From Parablautia intestinalis (GTDB lineage Bacteria > Bacillota > Clostridia > Lachnospirales > Lachnospiraceae), in NCBI GenBank assembly GCA_003612395.1, contig RAYQ01000003.1, positions 244,438-308,437 on the forward strand: DNA of 64,000 nucleotides. Reading direction: 5' to 3'. Below, one piece after another: positions 1 through 9,627 of the stretch. The notes below the pieces were generated by a model. The model did no database searches. It saw only the letters and a program-made list of their open reading frames with translations, and was not told where the DNA came from. Both the position numbers and the translations under genes were made by a program. Numbering within the stretch: the stretch's first letter is position 1; each line of letters starts with the position of its first letter.

Positions 1-236
1 AGCGTCCTCATTCCGAGACGCAGGGAATCAATAAAATTAAATATTCCTCTGATAAAAGGAATGTTAACCAGCCTGCTGCCATGCATGCATCCGTGAAACA
101 CATCCAGCTCCACTTCAATTTCTCCGTTTGGCTTGCGAACAGCCACTGCATAGTCGTCCTTATTCCTCATCATAACCCCCTCAAGCACTGCCTGTCCGCC
201 AATTCCTGAGTAACGGCTGCCTTTTTTCTTCCTCAT
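1..236 (-). CDS. DUF1385 (YqhQ-like) protein, 5' part only
   Basis: The first 78 codons of a gene running off the window edge. The translation begins MRKKKGSRYSGIGGQAVLEG and continues VMMRNKDDYAVAVRKP, the strongly conserved N-terminus of the DUF1385/YqhQ family, which are multi-pass membrane proteins of unknown role. In clostridia this gene commonly follows rpmE and precedes prmC/prfA, which fits the position here. Family identity is confident; function is unknown. Confidence 0.9.
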   Translation of the reverse strand, partial: MRKKKGSRYSGIGGQAVLEGVMMRNKDDYAVAVRKPNGEIEVELDVFHGCMHGSRLVNIPFIRGIFNFIDSLRLGMRT

Positions 237-261
237 CTAAAACCTCCGTACAGTCCATCCA

Positions 262-310
262 TCAAATGCTGCTGCCACGCTTTGCGGGTCAGCTTATTTA
301 TTAAAAACTT
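262..310 (-). repeat. Hairpin repeat family 1, copy A
   Basis: On the minus strand it reads AATAAG, then a GCTG arm, a CGCAAAGCG-like loop and the matching CAGC arm. It lies between the rpmE terminator and the DUF1385 start. The loop and flanks recur at about eight intergenic places in this window while the arms differ. Confidence 0.6.
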
Positions 311-346
311 AGTTAAACCTTCTATATGCAGGCCTGTGCACAAAAT

Positions 347-373
347 AAGGTTGAGATGTAACACCCCAACCTT
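347..373 (-). terminator. rpmE terminator
   Basis: A 7-bp stem (AAGGTTG / CAACCTT) around a 13-nt loop, followed on the minus strand by ATTTTG. It starts 13 nt after the rpmE stop. The short U-run makes it a moderate candidate. Confidence 0.6.
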
Positions 374-385
374 TTCTGCGTAGAA

Positions 386-592
386 CTATTTGTTTCCCAT
401 ACCATATTTCTTGTTGAACTTATCAATTCGTCCGTCAGCCCTTGCTGCTTTCTGCTGACCTGTGTAGAATGCATGGCACTTAGAACAAACTTCAACGTGA
501 ATATCCTTTTTGGTTGAACCTGTTACAAAGGTATTGCCACAGTTACAAGTTACAGTTGCCTGATAAAACTCAGGATGAATTCCCTCTTTCAT
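386..592 (-). CDS. rpmE: 50S ribosomal protein L31, zinc type
   Basis: A 68-residue small ribosomal protein, the usual length for bL31. It begins [19 protein letters not shown] and has cysteines at 16, 18, 36 and 39, the zinc-ribbon ligands of the C+ form; zinc-independent paralogs lack them. It sits just downstream of rho, the standard clostridial order, about 150 bp from the rho stop. Identification is essentially certain. Confidence 0.98.
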   Translation of the reverse strand: MKEGIHPEFYQATVTCNCGNTFVTGSTKKDIHVEVCSKCHAFYTGQQKAARADGRIDKFNKKYGMGNK

Positions 593-738
593 GCTATCAC
601 CTCTCTATGTTCATTTAACGTTTCTTAAAATTACTTCGTTTTCATCTGCCGTATGGCTTACCTGCGTCAGTTCCCGCAGATATAATCCGAAACAGCTTTT
701 TAATTGTATCATAGCTTATTCTATGATGCAAGTACTTT

Positions 739-2232
739 TTAGAACCATTTTATTTTTTTCACAAGATTTACAAACTCCTGATTGTTTCTGGTCTTGGCAA
801 ACATATCAAGGATCTTATCCACAGCTTCCTCCGGCTTTAACCCGTTTAAGGCTTTCCGCATAATATTGATTGCCTCTAATTCATCGGGAGCAAGTAAAAG
901 ATCCTCCCGCCTTGTACCGGATTTGGGAATATCAATGGCCGGAAATACCCTTCTCTCCGACAGTTTTCTGTCAAGCACAAGCTCCATATTGCCGGTTCCC
1001 TTAAACTCTTCATATACCACATCATCCATCTTGCTCCCCGTATCAACAAGGGCCGTGGCAAGTATGGTAAGAGAACCGCCCTCCCGCATATTTCTGGCTG
1101 CCCCAAAAAATCTCTTGGGCATATGTAAGGCTGCCGGGTCAAGACCTCCTGACAGAGTACGCCCGCTTGGCGGCACGGTTTGATTGTAGGCTCTTGTCAG
1201 TCTGGTGATACTGTCAATCAGGATCATAACATCCTTTTTATGCTCAACTAAGCGTTTTCCTCTCTCTATTACCATCTCGGACACACGTTTATGGTGCTCC
1301 GGTAATTCATCAAAGGTGGAATAGATCACTTCTACATTAGGGCCCTCAATTGCCTCTTTAATATCTGTCACTTCCTCGGGGCGCTCGTCAATTAAGAGAA
1401 TAATTAAGTGGACCTCTGGCGCATTGCGCTTTACGGATTTCGCCACATCCTTAAGGAGAGTGGTTTTTCCTGCTTTGGGGGGCGATACAATCATACCGCG
1501 CTGTCCTTTTCCCACAGGGCTTATTAAATCCATAATCCTCATGGCAACACTTGCCCCGGGCATTTCCAAATGTAGCCTTTTGTTGGGAAAAACAGGCGTC
1601 ATATCTTCAAAATTGCATCTTCTTGCCGCCACCTCAGGCGCATAACCGTTAATGGATTTCACGTAAAGAAGTGCAGCAAATTTTTCTCCCTGGGTTCTGA
1701 CCCGGGTGTTTCCCTCCAAAACATCGCCTGTCTTTAAGCCAAACCGGCGGATCTGACTGGGTGCCACATATACGTCATGATCTCCCGGCAAAAAGTTCTC
1801 ACAGCGGATAAAACCATATCCGTCAGGCATAACCTCCAAAATACCGCTGGCGGCAATACCGCTGTCCAAATCTGCCGGAAACTTGTCTTCCTCCGCCTTT
1901 ACATCATCGTTTTTATTTTCTCCCCGGCCCGGCTTATACTCGCCCCTTTCCGTCCGCTCCGGCTTTGTTTCTGTTTTTTCATTTCTATTTTCTCGGTTTG
2001 CCGGTTTATCTTCTCCCCGGTCATTTCTTTTCTCCGTTTTTTCCGAAAAAGCCTGTTTGGCAGGCCCGGGGGCCGGCATCACATTCTTTCCCTGTGCCTT
2101 AACCTTCTCATCCTCTGCCAGCATAAGCTCTACAAGCTCCGCCTTCTTCATCGTGGACGTTCCTTTAAGACCCCTGGCTTTTGCGACAGCCTTTAAATCC
2201 GCAAGCGCCAATGACTCATATTTCTCTCTCAT
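739..2232 (-). CDS. rho: Transcription termination factor Rho
   Basis: A 497-residue hexameric RNA helicase that ends transcription at Rho-dependent sites. In order: an N-terminal Rho_N helical domain (about 1-42); a highly charged low-complexity insert (about 45-118); a cold-shock-like RNA-binding domain (about 128-195, with the core PDGYGFIR); and the RecA-type ATPase with the P-loop SPPKAGKTT at about 250-258. The charged insert is typical of clostridial and actinobacterial Rho and is absent from E. coli Rho. The start has a good GGAGG, and the leader matches the 3' end of the hairpin-repeat family that overlaps several other starts here. Confidence 0.98.
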   Translation of the reverse strand: MREKYESLALADLKAVAKARGLKGTSTMKKAELVELMLAEDEKVKAQGKNVMPAPGPAKQAFSEKTEKRNDRGEDKPANRENRNEKTETKPERTERGEYKPGRGENKNDDVKAEEDKFPADLDSGIAASGILEVMPDGYGFIRCENFLPGDHDVYVAPSQIRRFGLKTGDVLEGNTRVRTQGEKFAALLYVKSINGYAPEVAARRCNFEDMTPVFPNKRLHLEMPGASVAMRIMDLISPVGKGQRGMIVSPPKAGKTTLLKDVAKSVKRNAPEVHLIILLIDERPEEVTDIKEAIEGPNVEVIYSTFDELPEHHKRVSEMVIERGKRLVEHKKDVMILIDSITRLTRAYNQTVPPSGRTLSGGLDPAALHMPKRFFGAARNMREGGSLTILATALVDTGSKMDDVVYEEFKGTGNMELVLDRKLSERRVFPAIDIPKSGTRREDLLLAPDELEAINIMRKALNGLKPEEAVDKILDMFAKTRNNQEFVNLVKKIKWF

Positions 2233-2443
2233 AAAAATCCTCCATTCTTTCCTAAGCCCGTAATAAAATTAATCTATACACAAACTAAAGCTTTCTTGCA
2301 AGGCTATTAAATTCATTTGTTTTCTCTCGGGAATTTATTACGATTTGTCATCTGAAATGTTTATGTAAAAGATTATACAACATAACTGCAAAAATAACAA
2401 GAACAAGGTTTCGTATAAATTTCAGGCAGGTCTGGCAATGCTG

Positions 2444-2491
2444 CTTTTCACAGGGTGGTCAGAAGCGGATAGATGACCAGCCTGCGAAAAG
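2444..2491 (-). repeat. Long hairpin between the PurF paralog and rho
   Basis: Arms CTTTTC / GAAAAG enclose CAGG / CCTG and a perfect TGGTCA / TGACCA inner stem. It lies just downstream of the PurF-paralog stop and no U-run follows. The outer arm resembles the hairpin at 30841-30909 (TTACTTTT against AAAAGTAA), so it may belong to the same dispersed family. The rest of 2233-2511 holds only the rho leader. Confidence 0.5.
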
Positions 2492-2511
2492 TAACCTGCA
2501 AAAATATCTTT

Positions 2512-3918
2512 TTATTCTTTTCCGTCCCAGCAATAGGTGCAAAGCCTGCACTTATCAATTCCCACCGACTCTATCATATCATCCAGCCTGTGGTAGCGCA
2601 GGGAGGTAAAGTTAAGCTGCACGCCAATCCTCCTTACCATCTCCTTATACTCCGGTGTCTCCGGATTGGAATAAGCGCTTAAGTTCACATTCTTTGCATC
2701 CCCCTCCATCTCTTTAATAATTCTCCGTGTAATCAGATCCATCTCCGATGTGGATCTTGAAAAATTCAGATATTTACATCCATACAAAAGAGGAGGGCAG
2801 GCAGGCCTTATATGTACTTCCTTAGCCCCGCTTTGATAGAGAAATTCCGTGGTTTCCCGAAGCTGGGTACCCCGGACAATGGAATCGTCAATTAATAACA
2901 GGCGCTTATTTTGTATCAGGTCGTGAACCGGTATCAATTTCATTTTGGCAATCAGATTCCGCTGGCTCTGTATAGCAGGCATAAAAGACCGGGGCCAGGT
3001 AGGCGTATATTTAATAAACGGCCGCGAAAACGGAATCCCCGACTGATTAGAATAACCAATGGCATGAGCAATACCGGAATCCGGTACGCCCGCTACATTA
3101 TCCGGCGATACGTCATCTCTTTTTGCAAGGAGGGCCCCGCAGTTATAACGCATTTTTTCAACGCTGACCCCTTCATAGGATGAAGACGGATATCCATAAT
3201 AAATCCAGAGAAAGGTACATATCTTCATATCCCCTCCGGGCTTTACAAGAGTGCGCACCTCCTCCGGCGTTACAATCACCACTTCTCCCGGCCCTAACTC
3301 ACGCTCATAGGTATAGCCTAAGTTTAAATACGCAAAGCTCTCAAAAGAAATGCAGTAGCCATCCTCTTTCCTTCCAATGGCAACCGGTGTTCTTCCCAGT
3401 CTGTCCCTGGCTGCATAAATGCCTTTTGGGGTCAGCAGGCACATTGTTATAGAACCGTCTATTAGATCCTGGGCATAGGTGATGCCCTCAATCAGATTAT
3501 CCTTTTGGTTGATCACCGCTGCCACAAGCTCCGTGGCGTTGATATCGCCGCCGCTCATTTCCAGGAAATGAGCATGTCCTTCCGTAAACACCTTATCTAC
3601 AATTTCATCCATATTGTTGATTCTTCCCACTGTTGTGATGGCAAAGGTACCGTGGTGGGAACGCACCAAAAGGGGCTGTGGTTCATAGTCGGAAATACAT
3701 CCAATCCCAAGATTTCCGCGCATTTCATTTACATCCTTATCAAACTTGGTTCTGAAAGGAGAATTTTCTATATTATGAATTGCCCGGTCAAAACCGTATT
3801 CCTTACTGTATACGGCCATCCCTGCTCTTCTTGTCCCTAAGTGGGAATGATAGTCTGTTCCAAAAAACAAGTCAAAAACACAATCTGTCTTTAAAGCTGC
3901 TCCAAAAAATCCGCCCAA
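2512..3918 (-). CDS. PurF-like amidophosphoribosyltransferase paralog without the catalytic Cys
   Basis: A 468-residue homolog of glutamine PRPP amidotransferase beside purB and the true purF. The start is a TTG at 3918 with GGGAGGTG six bases upstream; a longer in-frame extension to 3972 has no ribosome binding site. The mature N-terminus becomes M-G-G-F-F-G, aligning with M-C-G-I-V-G of PurF, so the glutaminase nucleophile Cys1 is Gly. The phosphoribosyltransferase side looks intact, with the PRPP loop LLIDDSIVRGTQ near residue 350. Cysteines matching PurF's Fe-S ligands also remain (ICTFLWIYY, PLLYGCKY, CRLCTYC). It could use free ammonia, regulate PurF, or have another substrate. Confidence 0.85.
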   Translation of the reverse strand: MGGFFGAALKTDCVFDLFFGTDYHSHLGTRRAGMAVYSKEYGFDRAIHNIENSPFRTKFDKDVNEMRGNLGIGCISDYEPQPLLVRSHHGTFAITTVGRINNMDEIVDKVFTEGHAHFLEMSGGDINATELVAAVINQKDNLIEGITYAQDLIDGSITMCLLTPKGIYAARDRLGRTPVAIGRKEDGYCISFESFAYLNLGYTYERELGPGEVVIVTPEEVRTLVKPGGDMKICTFLWIYYGYPSSSYEGVSVEKMRYNCGALLAKRDDVSPDNVAGVPDSGIAHAIGYSNQSGIPFSRPFIKYTPTWPRSFMPAIQSQRNLIAKMKLIPVHDLIQNKRLLLIDDSIVRGTQLRETTEFLYQSGAKEVHIRPACPPLLYGCKYLNFSRSTSEMDLITRRIIKEMEGDAKNVNLSAYSNPETPEYKEMVRRIGVQLNFTSLRYHRLDDMIESVGIDKCRLCTYCWDGKE

Positions 3919-4032
3919 AAAATACACCTCCCGGATGGTTGCCTCTTTGATGGTTACAATAAAGATTATCACTTTATGCTGTCTTACCGGCTTTGCAGGA
4001 AATGCAAAGTCCCTGGTTAAGCAAGTTGTTGT

Positions 4033-5484
4033 TTAAACGTTAATCTCTGCTTTCATGCCAAGCAACTCCTGATTTTCTTTCAGCACAGGTCTTATCACTT
4101 TGTCAAGGAAACTATCCACCTGTTCTTTCGCCCGTCCTACATATTTGGATGGGTCCATGGTCTTTTGCAGATCCTCAAGGCTCATGGGAAAAGCGGGATC
4201 TGCTGCAATCAGCTCCAGAAGATTGTTTTCTTTTCCTTCCACCTTCACATTTTTTCCGGCTTCCATGGAAAGCCCTCTTATTCTTTCATGAAGTTCCTGC
4301 CGGTTGCCGCCCAGCTTTACCGCATCCATCATAATGTTTTCCGTGGCCATAAAAGGCAGTTCGCTCATCAAATGCTTTTCAATTACTTTAGGGTAAACCA
4401 CCAAACCGTCCACCACATTAAGGCACAGGTCCAAAATACCGTCAACCGCAAGAAATCCCTCCGGTATGGAAAGACGTTTGTTGGCAGAATCGTCCAGCGT
4501 CCTTTCAAACCATTGAACGGCAGATGTAATGGCAGGATTTAAGGCGTCCACCATCACGTACCTGGCCAGAGATGCAATCCTCTCGCTCCTCATGGGATTT
4601 CTCTTATATGCCATAGCCGATGAGCCAATCTGGCTCTTTTCAAAAGGCTCCTCCACTTCCTTCAAATGCTGCAAAAGCCTGATATCATTAGACATTTTGT
4701 GGGCGCTTGCGGCAATTCCCGCAAGTACATTGATAACTCTGGTATCCACTTTTCTTGAATAAGTCTGTCCTGATACCGCATAGCACTCTTTAAAGTCCAT
4801 CTTTTCGGCAATCATGGGATCAATCTTATCCACCTGCTCCTGATTTCCATCAAACAGCGCCAGGAAGGATGCCTGGGTTCCGGTTGTTCCCTTGGAGCCT
4901 AAAAGCTTCATGCCGTTAAGCACATAATCAAGGTCCTCCAGATCAAGCAGGAATTCCTGCATCCACAAAGCAGCCCTCTTTCCCACCGTAGTTGGCTGGG
5001 CCGGCTGGAAATGGGTAAACGCCAGCGTAGGCTGCCCCTTATACTTATCTGCAAAGTCTGCAAGCTCGTCAAGCACATTCACCAGCTTTTTCTTCACCAG
5101 CAAAAGGGCCTCTCTCATCACAATAATATCCGTGTTATCCCCTACATAGCAGCTGGTGGCTCCTAAATGGATAATACCTGCGGCTTTCGGGCACTGCTGG
5201 CCATAAGCATACACATGACTCATGACATCATGGCGCACTTCCTTTTCCCTTGCCTTAGCCACCTCGTAATTAATATCCTGCGCATGAGCCTTCAGCTCAT
5301 CAATCTGTTCCTTTGTAATGACAGGCTTGCCATTTTGTGAAAGTCCGAGCTCCATCTCGGTTTCCGCCAGAGCAATCCACAACTTTCTCCATGTTCTGAA
5401 CTTCATATCAGGAGAAAAAATATACTGCATTTCCCTGCTGGCATACCGCTCAGACAAAGGGCTGATATATCTGTCCGTACTCAT
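4033..5484 (-). CDS. purB: Adenylosuccinate lyase
   Basis: A 483-residue member of the fumarase/aspartase superfamily. It cleaves SAICAR to AICAR plus fumarate and adenylosuccinate to AMP plus fumarate. The superfamily signature GSSAMAYKRNPMRSER is present with its flexible catalytic loop, and TSCYVGDN and FTHFQPAQPTT match the conserved active-site segments. Length fits the family's longer (B. subtilis/human-like) form. It lies in a purine cluster with the PurF paralog, purF and purC, all on the minus strand. GGAGG precedes the ATG. Confidence 0.97.
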   Translation of the reverse strand: MSTDRYISPLSERYASREMQYIFSPDMKFRTWRKLWIALAETEMELGLSQNGKPVITKEQIDELKAHAQDINYEVAKAREKEVRHDVMSHVYAYGQQCPKAAGIIHLGATSCYVGDNTDIIVMREALLLVKKKLVNVLDELADFADKYKGQPTLAFTHFQPAQPTTVGKRAALWMQEFLLDLEDLDYVLNGMKLLGSKGTTGTQASFLALFDGNQEQVDKIDPMIAEKMDFKECYAVSGQTYSRKVDTRVINVLAGIAASAHKMSNDIRLLQHLKEVEEPFEKSQIGSSAMAYKRNPMRSERIASLARYVMVDALNPAITSAVQWFERTLDDSANKRLSIPEGFLAVDGILDLCLNVVDGLVVYPKVIEKHLMSELPFMATENIMMDAVKLGGNRQELHERIRGLSMEAGKNVKVEGKENNLLELIAADPAFPMSLEDLQKTMDPSKYVGRAKEQVDSFLDKVIRPVLKENQELLGMKAEINV

Positions 5485-5593
5485 AAAAATCCTCCTGCAG
5501 ACTTTACACTGCTTTCCTTCTGTCCCTCTTGTTTATCTCCTGCCGTCCGGATCCGGGATAATGACAGCCAAACCCATCCGCCGAAAATCACTT

Positions 5594-7048
5594 TTAACTC
5601 TCAAACTCTCCCCTGATATCCTCCATGGGCGGCGCAAGCGGATACTTTCCTGTAAAGCATCCCCTGCAGATAGGCCGGCCTTCTACAATCTCATCAAGCC
5701 GCTCCACCCGCAGATAGCCAAGAGAGTCTGCGCCAATCAGCTGACAAATATCCTCCGCGGATCGATGATAAGCAATCAATTGCTCTCTGGCCGGTACATC
5801 CGTCCCAAAATAGCAGGGCCATAAAAAGGGCGGCGAACTGACCCGCATATGCACTTCCTTTGCCCCGGCCTCTCTTAGCATATGTACAATCCGATCCGAA
5901 GTGGTACCACGGACAATGGAATCGTCAATCATGATAATTCTCCTGCCTGCCACCGCTTCCCGCAGAACATTCAGTTTCACCCGCACGCTGCTTTCCCTGC
6001 TCTTTTGTCCGGGTTTGATAAAAGTCCTTCCTACATAACTGTTTTTCACAAAAGCCTGACCGTAAGGAATTCCGGATTCTAAGCTGTATCCAAGAGCCGC
6101 ACAGTTACCGGACTCCGGCACGCCTACTACCAAATCCGCTTCCACCGGACTGTCCATGGCCAGAAACTTCCCCGCCAGAATACGGGAATGATAAACACTC
6201 ATACCGTCAATGCAGGTATCAGGCCGCGCAAAATAAATATACTCAAACACACAGCGGGCATGCTCTTTAGCCGGAATGCACATGCTTGTGTCTGATACAA
6301 TACCCTTTTCCGGAGAAATGGTAACAATCTCGCCGGGAGATACGTCCCGCACAAACTCCGCCCCAATGGTATCAAGGGCGCAGGTTTCCGAAGCCAGAAA
6401 ATAAGTATTATCCCGTTTTCCAATGCACAAAGGCCGAAACCCCAAAGGATCCCTTGCGCCAATCAGCTTGCGGGGGGACATGATAATCAGGGAATAAGCC
6501 CCCTTTATCTTTCCCATAGCCTTAGCCACCGCTTCCTCCACACTCCCGGTGTTCAGCCGCTGTCTTGCAATGTGATAGGCAATCACTTCCGAGTCGATAG
6601 TTGTCTGAAAAATTGCTCCGGTATATTCCAGCTCCCTGCGAAGCTTTGGTGCATTTATCAGATTCCCATTATGGGCAAGTCCCAGCGTACCTTTCACATA
6701 ATTTAGCACCAGCGGCTGTGCATTTTCTCTTGTAGAGCTTCCGGCAGTGGAATAACGCACGTGCCCCACTCCGATATCTCCTTTTAGTTTCTCTAGAATG
6801 TCCGGGGTAAAAACCTCATTTAAGAGCCCCATATCCTTTGTGCAAAGCACCTTGCCCTTAGGACCTGCCGTATCACTGACCGCAATACCGCAGCTCTCCT
6901 GCCCCCGGTGCTGAAGGGCAAGCAGACCATAGTAAATACTCGGTGACACATCCCCGCCGTCAAAATCATAAGCCCCGAAAACGCCGCATTCTTCCCCAGG
7001 CTTATATGGCCTGTCCTCTAATCCGTCAAGCTCACACTGCCAATCCAT
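5594..7048 (-). CDS. purF: Amidophosphoribosyltransferase
   Basis: A 484-residue enzyme for the first committed step of purine synthesis: PRPP plus glutamine gives 5-phosphoribosylamine. A propeptide of about 20 residues ends just before the catalytic Cys of ECGVFGAYD, which is exposed by autoprocessing in the B. subtilis type. LQHRGQESCGIA is the glutaminase core and IIMIDDSIVRGTT the PRPP loop. Cysteines in RCVFEYIYF, FLWPCYFG and CRGCFTGKYP are the expected 4Fe-4S ligands. The nearby paralog lacks the first of these functions, so this is the conventional enzyme. Confidence 0.97.
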   Translation of the reverse strand: MDWQCELDGLEDRPYKPGEECGVFGAYDFDGGDVSPSIYYGLLALQHRGQESCGIAVSDTAGPKGKVLCTKDMGLLNEVFTPDILEKLKGDIGVGHVRYSTAGSSTRENAQPLVLNYVKGTLGLAHNGNLINAPKLRRELEYTGAIFQTTIDSEVIAYHIARQRLNTGSVEEAVAKAMGKIKGAYSLIIMSPRKLIGARDPLGFRPLCIGKRDNTYFLASETCALDTIGAEFVRDVSPGEIVTISPEKGIVSDTSMCIPAKEHARCVFEYIYFARPDTCIDGMSVYHSRILAGKFLAMDSPVEADLVVGVPESGNCAALGYSLESGIPYGQAFVKNSYVGRTFIKPGQKSRESSVRVKLNVLREAVAGRRIIMIDDSIVRGTTSDRIVHMLREAGAKEVHMRVSSPPFLWPCYFGTDVPAREQLIAYHRSAEDICQLIGADSLGYLRVERLDEIVEGRPICRGCFTGKYPLAPPMEDIRGEFES

Positions 7049-7179
7049 TCCGTCATCATCTTCTTTCTATGCTATTGGTAAGGTTCTTTTAAACCTTTCG
7101 TCTGCTGCATTTTTACCGGAGCGAAAATGCGGTGACATTGGAACACTTATTTTTCCAAACGTCCTCTGACTCCAACTAT

Positions 7180-7887
7180 TTAAGCAAGCCCCAGTCTCTT
7201 AAAGACTTCGTTATAAGCCTCCTCCACATTCCCGAGATCCCTGCGGAACCGATCCTTGTCTAATTTTTCATTGGTATGCACATCCCACAGCCGGCAGGTA
7301 TCCGGGGATATCTCGTCTGCCAAAAGAATTTCTCCATGAAAACGTCCAAACTCAATCTTAAAATCAATCAGCTTAATATCCGCCTGCAGGAAATACGCCT
7401 TCAAAACCTCGTTTACCTTGAACGCATATTTCTTAATTGTTTCGATTTCCTCCCAGGTTGCCAGCCCCAGTGCAACCGCAAAGTAGCTGTTAATCAAAGG
7501 ATCTCCTAAGGCATCGTTCTTATAACTGAATTCAATGGTTGGCTCCTTAAAAGGCGTTCCTTCCTCCACCCCAAGGCGCTTGGAAAAGCTCCCTGCTGCT
7601 ACATTGCGGATGATTACCTCAAGGGGAACTATCTCCACCTTCTTAACGGCCGTCTCTCTCTCACTTAACTCCTCATTCAGGTGGGTAGGCACTCCCTCCT
7701 TTTCCAGAAGCTTAAATACATGATTGGTCATGCGGTTGTTGATAACCCCTTTGCCCACAATAGTGCCCTTCTTTTCGCCATTAAAGGCTGTGGCATCATC
7801 CTTGTAATCCACGATAACTACATCGGGATCATCCGTTGCAAATACTTTCTTTGCCTTTCCTTCATAAAGTTGTTCCATTTTTTTCAT
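7180..7887 (-). CDS. purC: SAICAR synthase
   Basis: A 235-residue enzyme joining aspartate to CAIR with ATP to give SAICAR. The N-terminus [17 protein letters not shown] and the internal [12 protein letters not shown] and [12 protein letters not shown] are family signatures. The start at 7887 is chosen because GAGG lies six bases upstream; the longer frame begins without one. The roughly 200-bp leader is unusually structured, with three stem-loops and an upstream ORF, described separately. Confidence 0.97.
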   Translation of the reverse strand: MKKMEQLYEGKAKKVFATDDPDVVIVDYKDDATAFNGEKKGTIVGKGVINNRMTNHVFKLLEKEGVPTHLNEELSERETAVKKVEIVPLEVIIRNVAAGSFSKRLGVEEGTPFKEPTIEFSYKNDALGDPLINSYFAVALGLATWEEIETIKKYAFKVNEVLKAYFLQADIKLIDFKIEFGRFHGEILLADEISPDTCRLWDVHTNEKLDKDRFRRDLGNVEEAYNEVFKRLGLA

Positions 7888-8035
7888 ATTTATCCTCATT
7901 TCTGCGCTGCTTTATTGCGCAAAGCCATATATGGCTTACAAGTTTGTGGACGCAGCGCAGACACAAACTTGTGAGTGAAAGATAGAATATCTTTCACTCT
8001 TTTCTCCCTTTCTGCGAGGTGAATAAATTTCACCT
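7888..8035 (-). repeat. Start-codon-linked hairpin element upstream of purC
   Basis: Reading toward purC: an inverted repeat AGGTGAA/TTCACCT (8017-8035); a CGCAGAAAGGGAG block; an 11-bp perfect stem GAGTGAAAGAT / ATCTTTCACTC; a 10-bp ACAAGTTTGT / ACAAACTTGT pair; then CGCAGAAATGAGG directly before the start. The CGCAGAAA-GAGG module occurs twice here and again at the GPH symporter start. The layout suggests two nested or tandem copies. Confidence 0.65.
7896..7997 (-). other. Upstream ORF in the purC leader (33 codons)
   Basis: GTG start with GGGAG six bases upstream, running through the leader hairpins and stopping eight bases before the purC start. The peptide begins MKDILSFTHKFV. Leaders at 39508 and 55830 encode MKNKFFTDKFV in the equivalent place. 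The similarity could reflect a translated leader or only the conserved hairpin DNA. Confidence 0.4.
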
Positions 8036-8108
8036 ATGCTTACAAGTTATGCATACCGAAGCGTTTTACACTACCGGGCAGTTTACTTAACCTTACATAT
8101 CATTTAAT

Positions 8109-8870
8109 TTATTGAAATTTTCCGATAAACTCCCGCACTCTCTCGTTTTGCGCCTCGAAGATTTCTTCCGGCGTGCCCTGGGCCTGGATTACTCCCTGCT
8201 CCATAAAGATAATCCGGTCAGACAGCTCTCTTGCAAACTGCATCTCGTGGGTTACGATAATCATAGTCATATGCTCAGCCGCCAAAGCGCTGATCACCTT
8301 TAGCACTTCTCCTGTAAGCTCCGGATCAAGGGCCGATGTGGGCTCGTCAAAAAAAAGTATTTTAGGTGAAAGGGCCAGCGCTCTTGCTATGGATACCCGC
8401 TGCTGCTGTCCTCCCGAGAGCTGATAGGGATAGGCATCCGCTTTATCGGAAAGGCCCAGATCTGCAAGCAGTTTAAGCGCTTTTTCCTTTGCCTCCTTTT
8501 TGGGCGCCCCTGCCGTACACACGGGCGCATCCATAATATTTTTTATTACACTGTAATGGGGAAAAAGATTAAAATTCTGAAAAACCAGCCCAAAATTTCC
8601 TCTTAATTCTTTCAGCTTGTTTTTCCCTGCGTACACGCATTTCCCATCTTCTTCCCAGGCTGCCTTTTCCCCCAGATAAATCAGTTCTCCTCCATCCATC
8701 TTTTCAAGTAAAGTTGCACAGCGTAGCAAAGTGGATTTACCTGAACCGGAAGGGCCTATAATGGACAGCACCTCTCCCTTCCTCACCGAAAGGGAAATAT
8801 CCCTGATCACCGAAAGACCGTCAAAGCTTTTACGTATATGATTCATTTCCAGCAAAATCTCTGTATCCAT
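8109..8870 (-). CDS. Polar amino-acid ABC transporter ATP-binding protein
   Basis: About 253 residues, the GlnQ/HisP/ArtP type of ATPase. Walker A is GPSGSGKST, the signature LSGGQQQR, Walker [13 protein letters not shown], and the H-loop is in IVTHEM. It energises uptake through the permease just upstream, with the lipoprotein receptor first in the operon (order SBP, permease, ATPase on the minus strand). GGGAG lies seven bases before the ATG at 8870. Substrate cannot be assigned beyond polar amino acids. Confidence 0.93.
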   Translation of the reverse strand: MDTEILLEMNHIRKSFDGLSVIRDISLSVRKGEVLSIIGPSGSGKSTLLRCATLLEKMDGGELIYLGEKAAWEEDGKCVYAGKNKLKELRGNFGLVFQNFNLFPHYSVIKNIMDAPVCTAGAPKKEAKEKALKLLADLGLSDKADAYPYQLSGGQQQRVSIARALALSPKILFFDEPTSALDPELTGEVLKVISALAAEHMTMIIVTHEMQFARELSDRIIFMEQGVIQAQGTPEEIFEAQNERVREFIGKFQ

Positions 8871-8946
8871 CACAGTTCTCCCATCCTGATCCCACAGCTC
8901 TTAGTACAGAGCCGCCTTAATCCTGAAGTAATCAGTGCAGCACCAG

Positions 8947-9594
8947 TCACCTGTAATAATCCATTGCTTTTTCAATACGCTCCATTGCGAAGGCCACCAC
9001 AAAATTAAATATGTAATAGAACACTCCGGCTGCCATAAGAGGCATCATGCTGGTATCCTTAGCCGCAATCTGCTTTGCCATCGTAAACATTTCCGCCTGG
9101 GCCAGCACAAAAGCAAGGGATGTATCTTTTACAAGTGTGATGGTTTCATTGGTAATGGACGGCAGAATACGTTTCATAACCTGCGGCAGAATAATCTTAA
9201 AAAAGGTCTGGAGCCTGCTGTAGCCAAGCACCTGAGCCGCCTCATACTGCCCCACCGCCATAGATGCGATACCGCCTCTGTATATTTCAGCAAAATATGC
9301 TGCATAATTAATGGAAAATGCCAGAATAATGGCAGGAAAACGATAACCTCGCAGGTTCAGACCAAACAGATAATAAGGAGCGAAATAGACCACCAGAAGC
9401 TGCAGCATAAGCGGTGTCCCGCGCATGATAGTGATATAAAACCTGGTGACTGCCTGTAAAAGCCTGTTACGGGACATCCTTCCAAAAGAGACCAAAAGCC
9501 CAAGGGGCAGGGAAAAAAGCAGCGTCAGGGAAAAAATCTCCGCCGTGGAAATCATTCCCTTTCCCAACTGTGTCAGCATCGTTACCGTACTCAT
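8947..9594 (-). CDS. Polar amino-acid ABC transporter permease
   Basis: About 215 residues of the HisM/GlnP permease family with several hydrophobic segments. The conserved FYITIMRGTPLMLQLLVVYF and the coupling-loop region EAAQVLGYSRLQTFFKIILP (EAA motif) are clear. The start at 9594 is preferred because GGGAGG lies seven bases upstream; a longer frame adds only MDKGGKQ. It probably forms a homodimeric channel with the neighbouring ATPase. Confidence 0.93.
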   Translation of the reverse strand: MSTVTMLTQLGKGMISTAEIFSLTLLFSLPLGLLVSFGRMSRNRLLQAVTRFYITIMRGTPLMLQLLVVYFAPYYLFGLNLRGYRFPAIILAFSINYAAYFAEIYRGGIASMAVGQYEAAQVLGYSRLQTFFKIILPQVMKRILPSITNETITLVKDTSLAFVLAQAEMFTMAKQIAAKDTSMMPLMAAGVFYYIFNFVVAFAMERIEKAMDYYR

Positions 9595-9627
9595 CTGCTT
9601 TCCTCCCTTATCCATAAAGCGCTGCTG

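Noticed and set aside
591..863. Plus-strand ORF of 90 codons between rpmE and rho
   Set aside because: It overlaps the rho 3' end, has no recognisable domain and no convincing ribosome binding site.
7888..8108. Purine riboswitch before purC
   Set aside because: The leader is strongly structured, but the conserved purine-aptamer core was not recognised; it fits the dispersed repeat instead.
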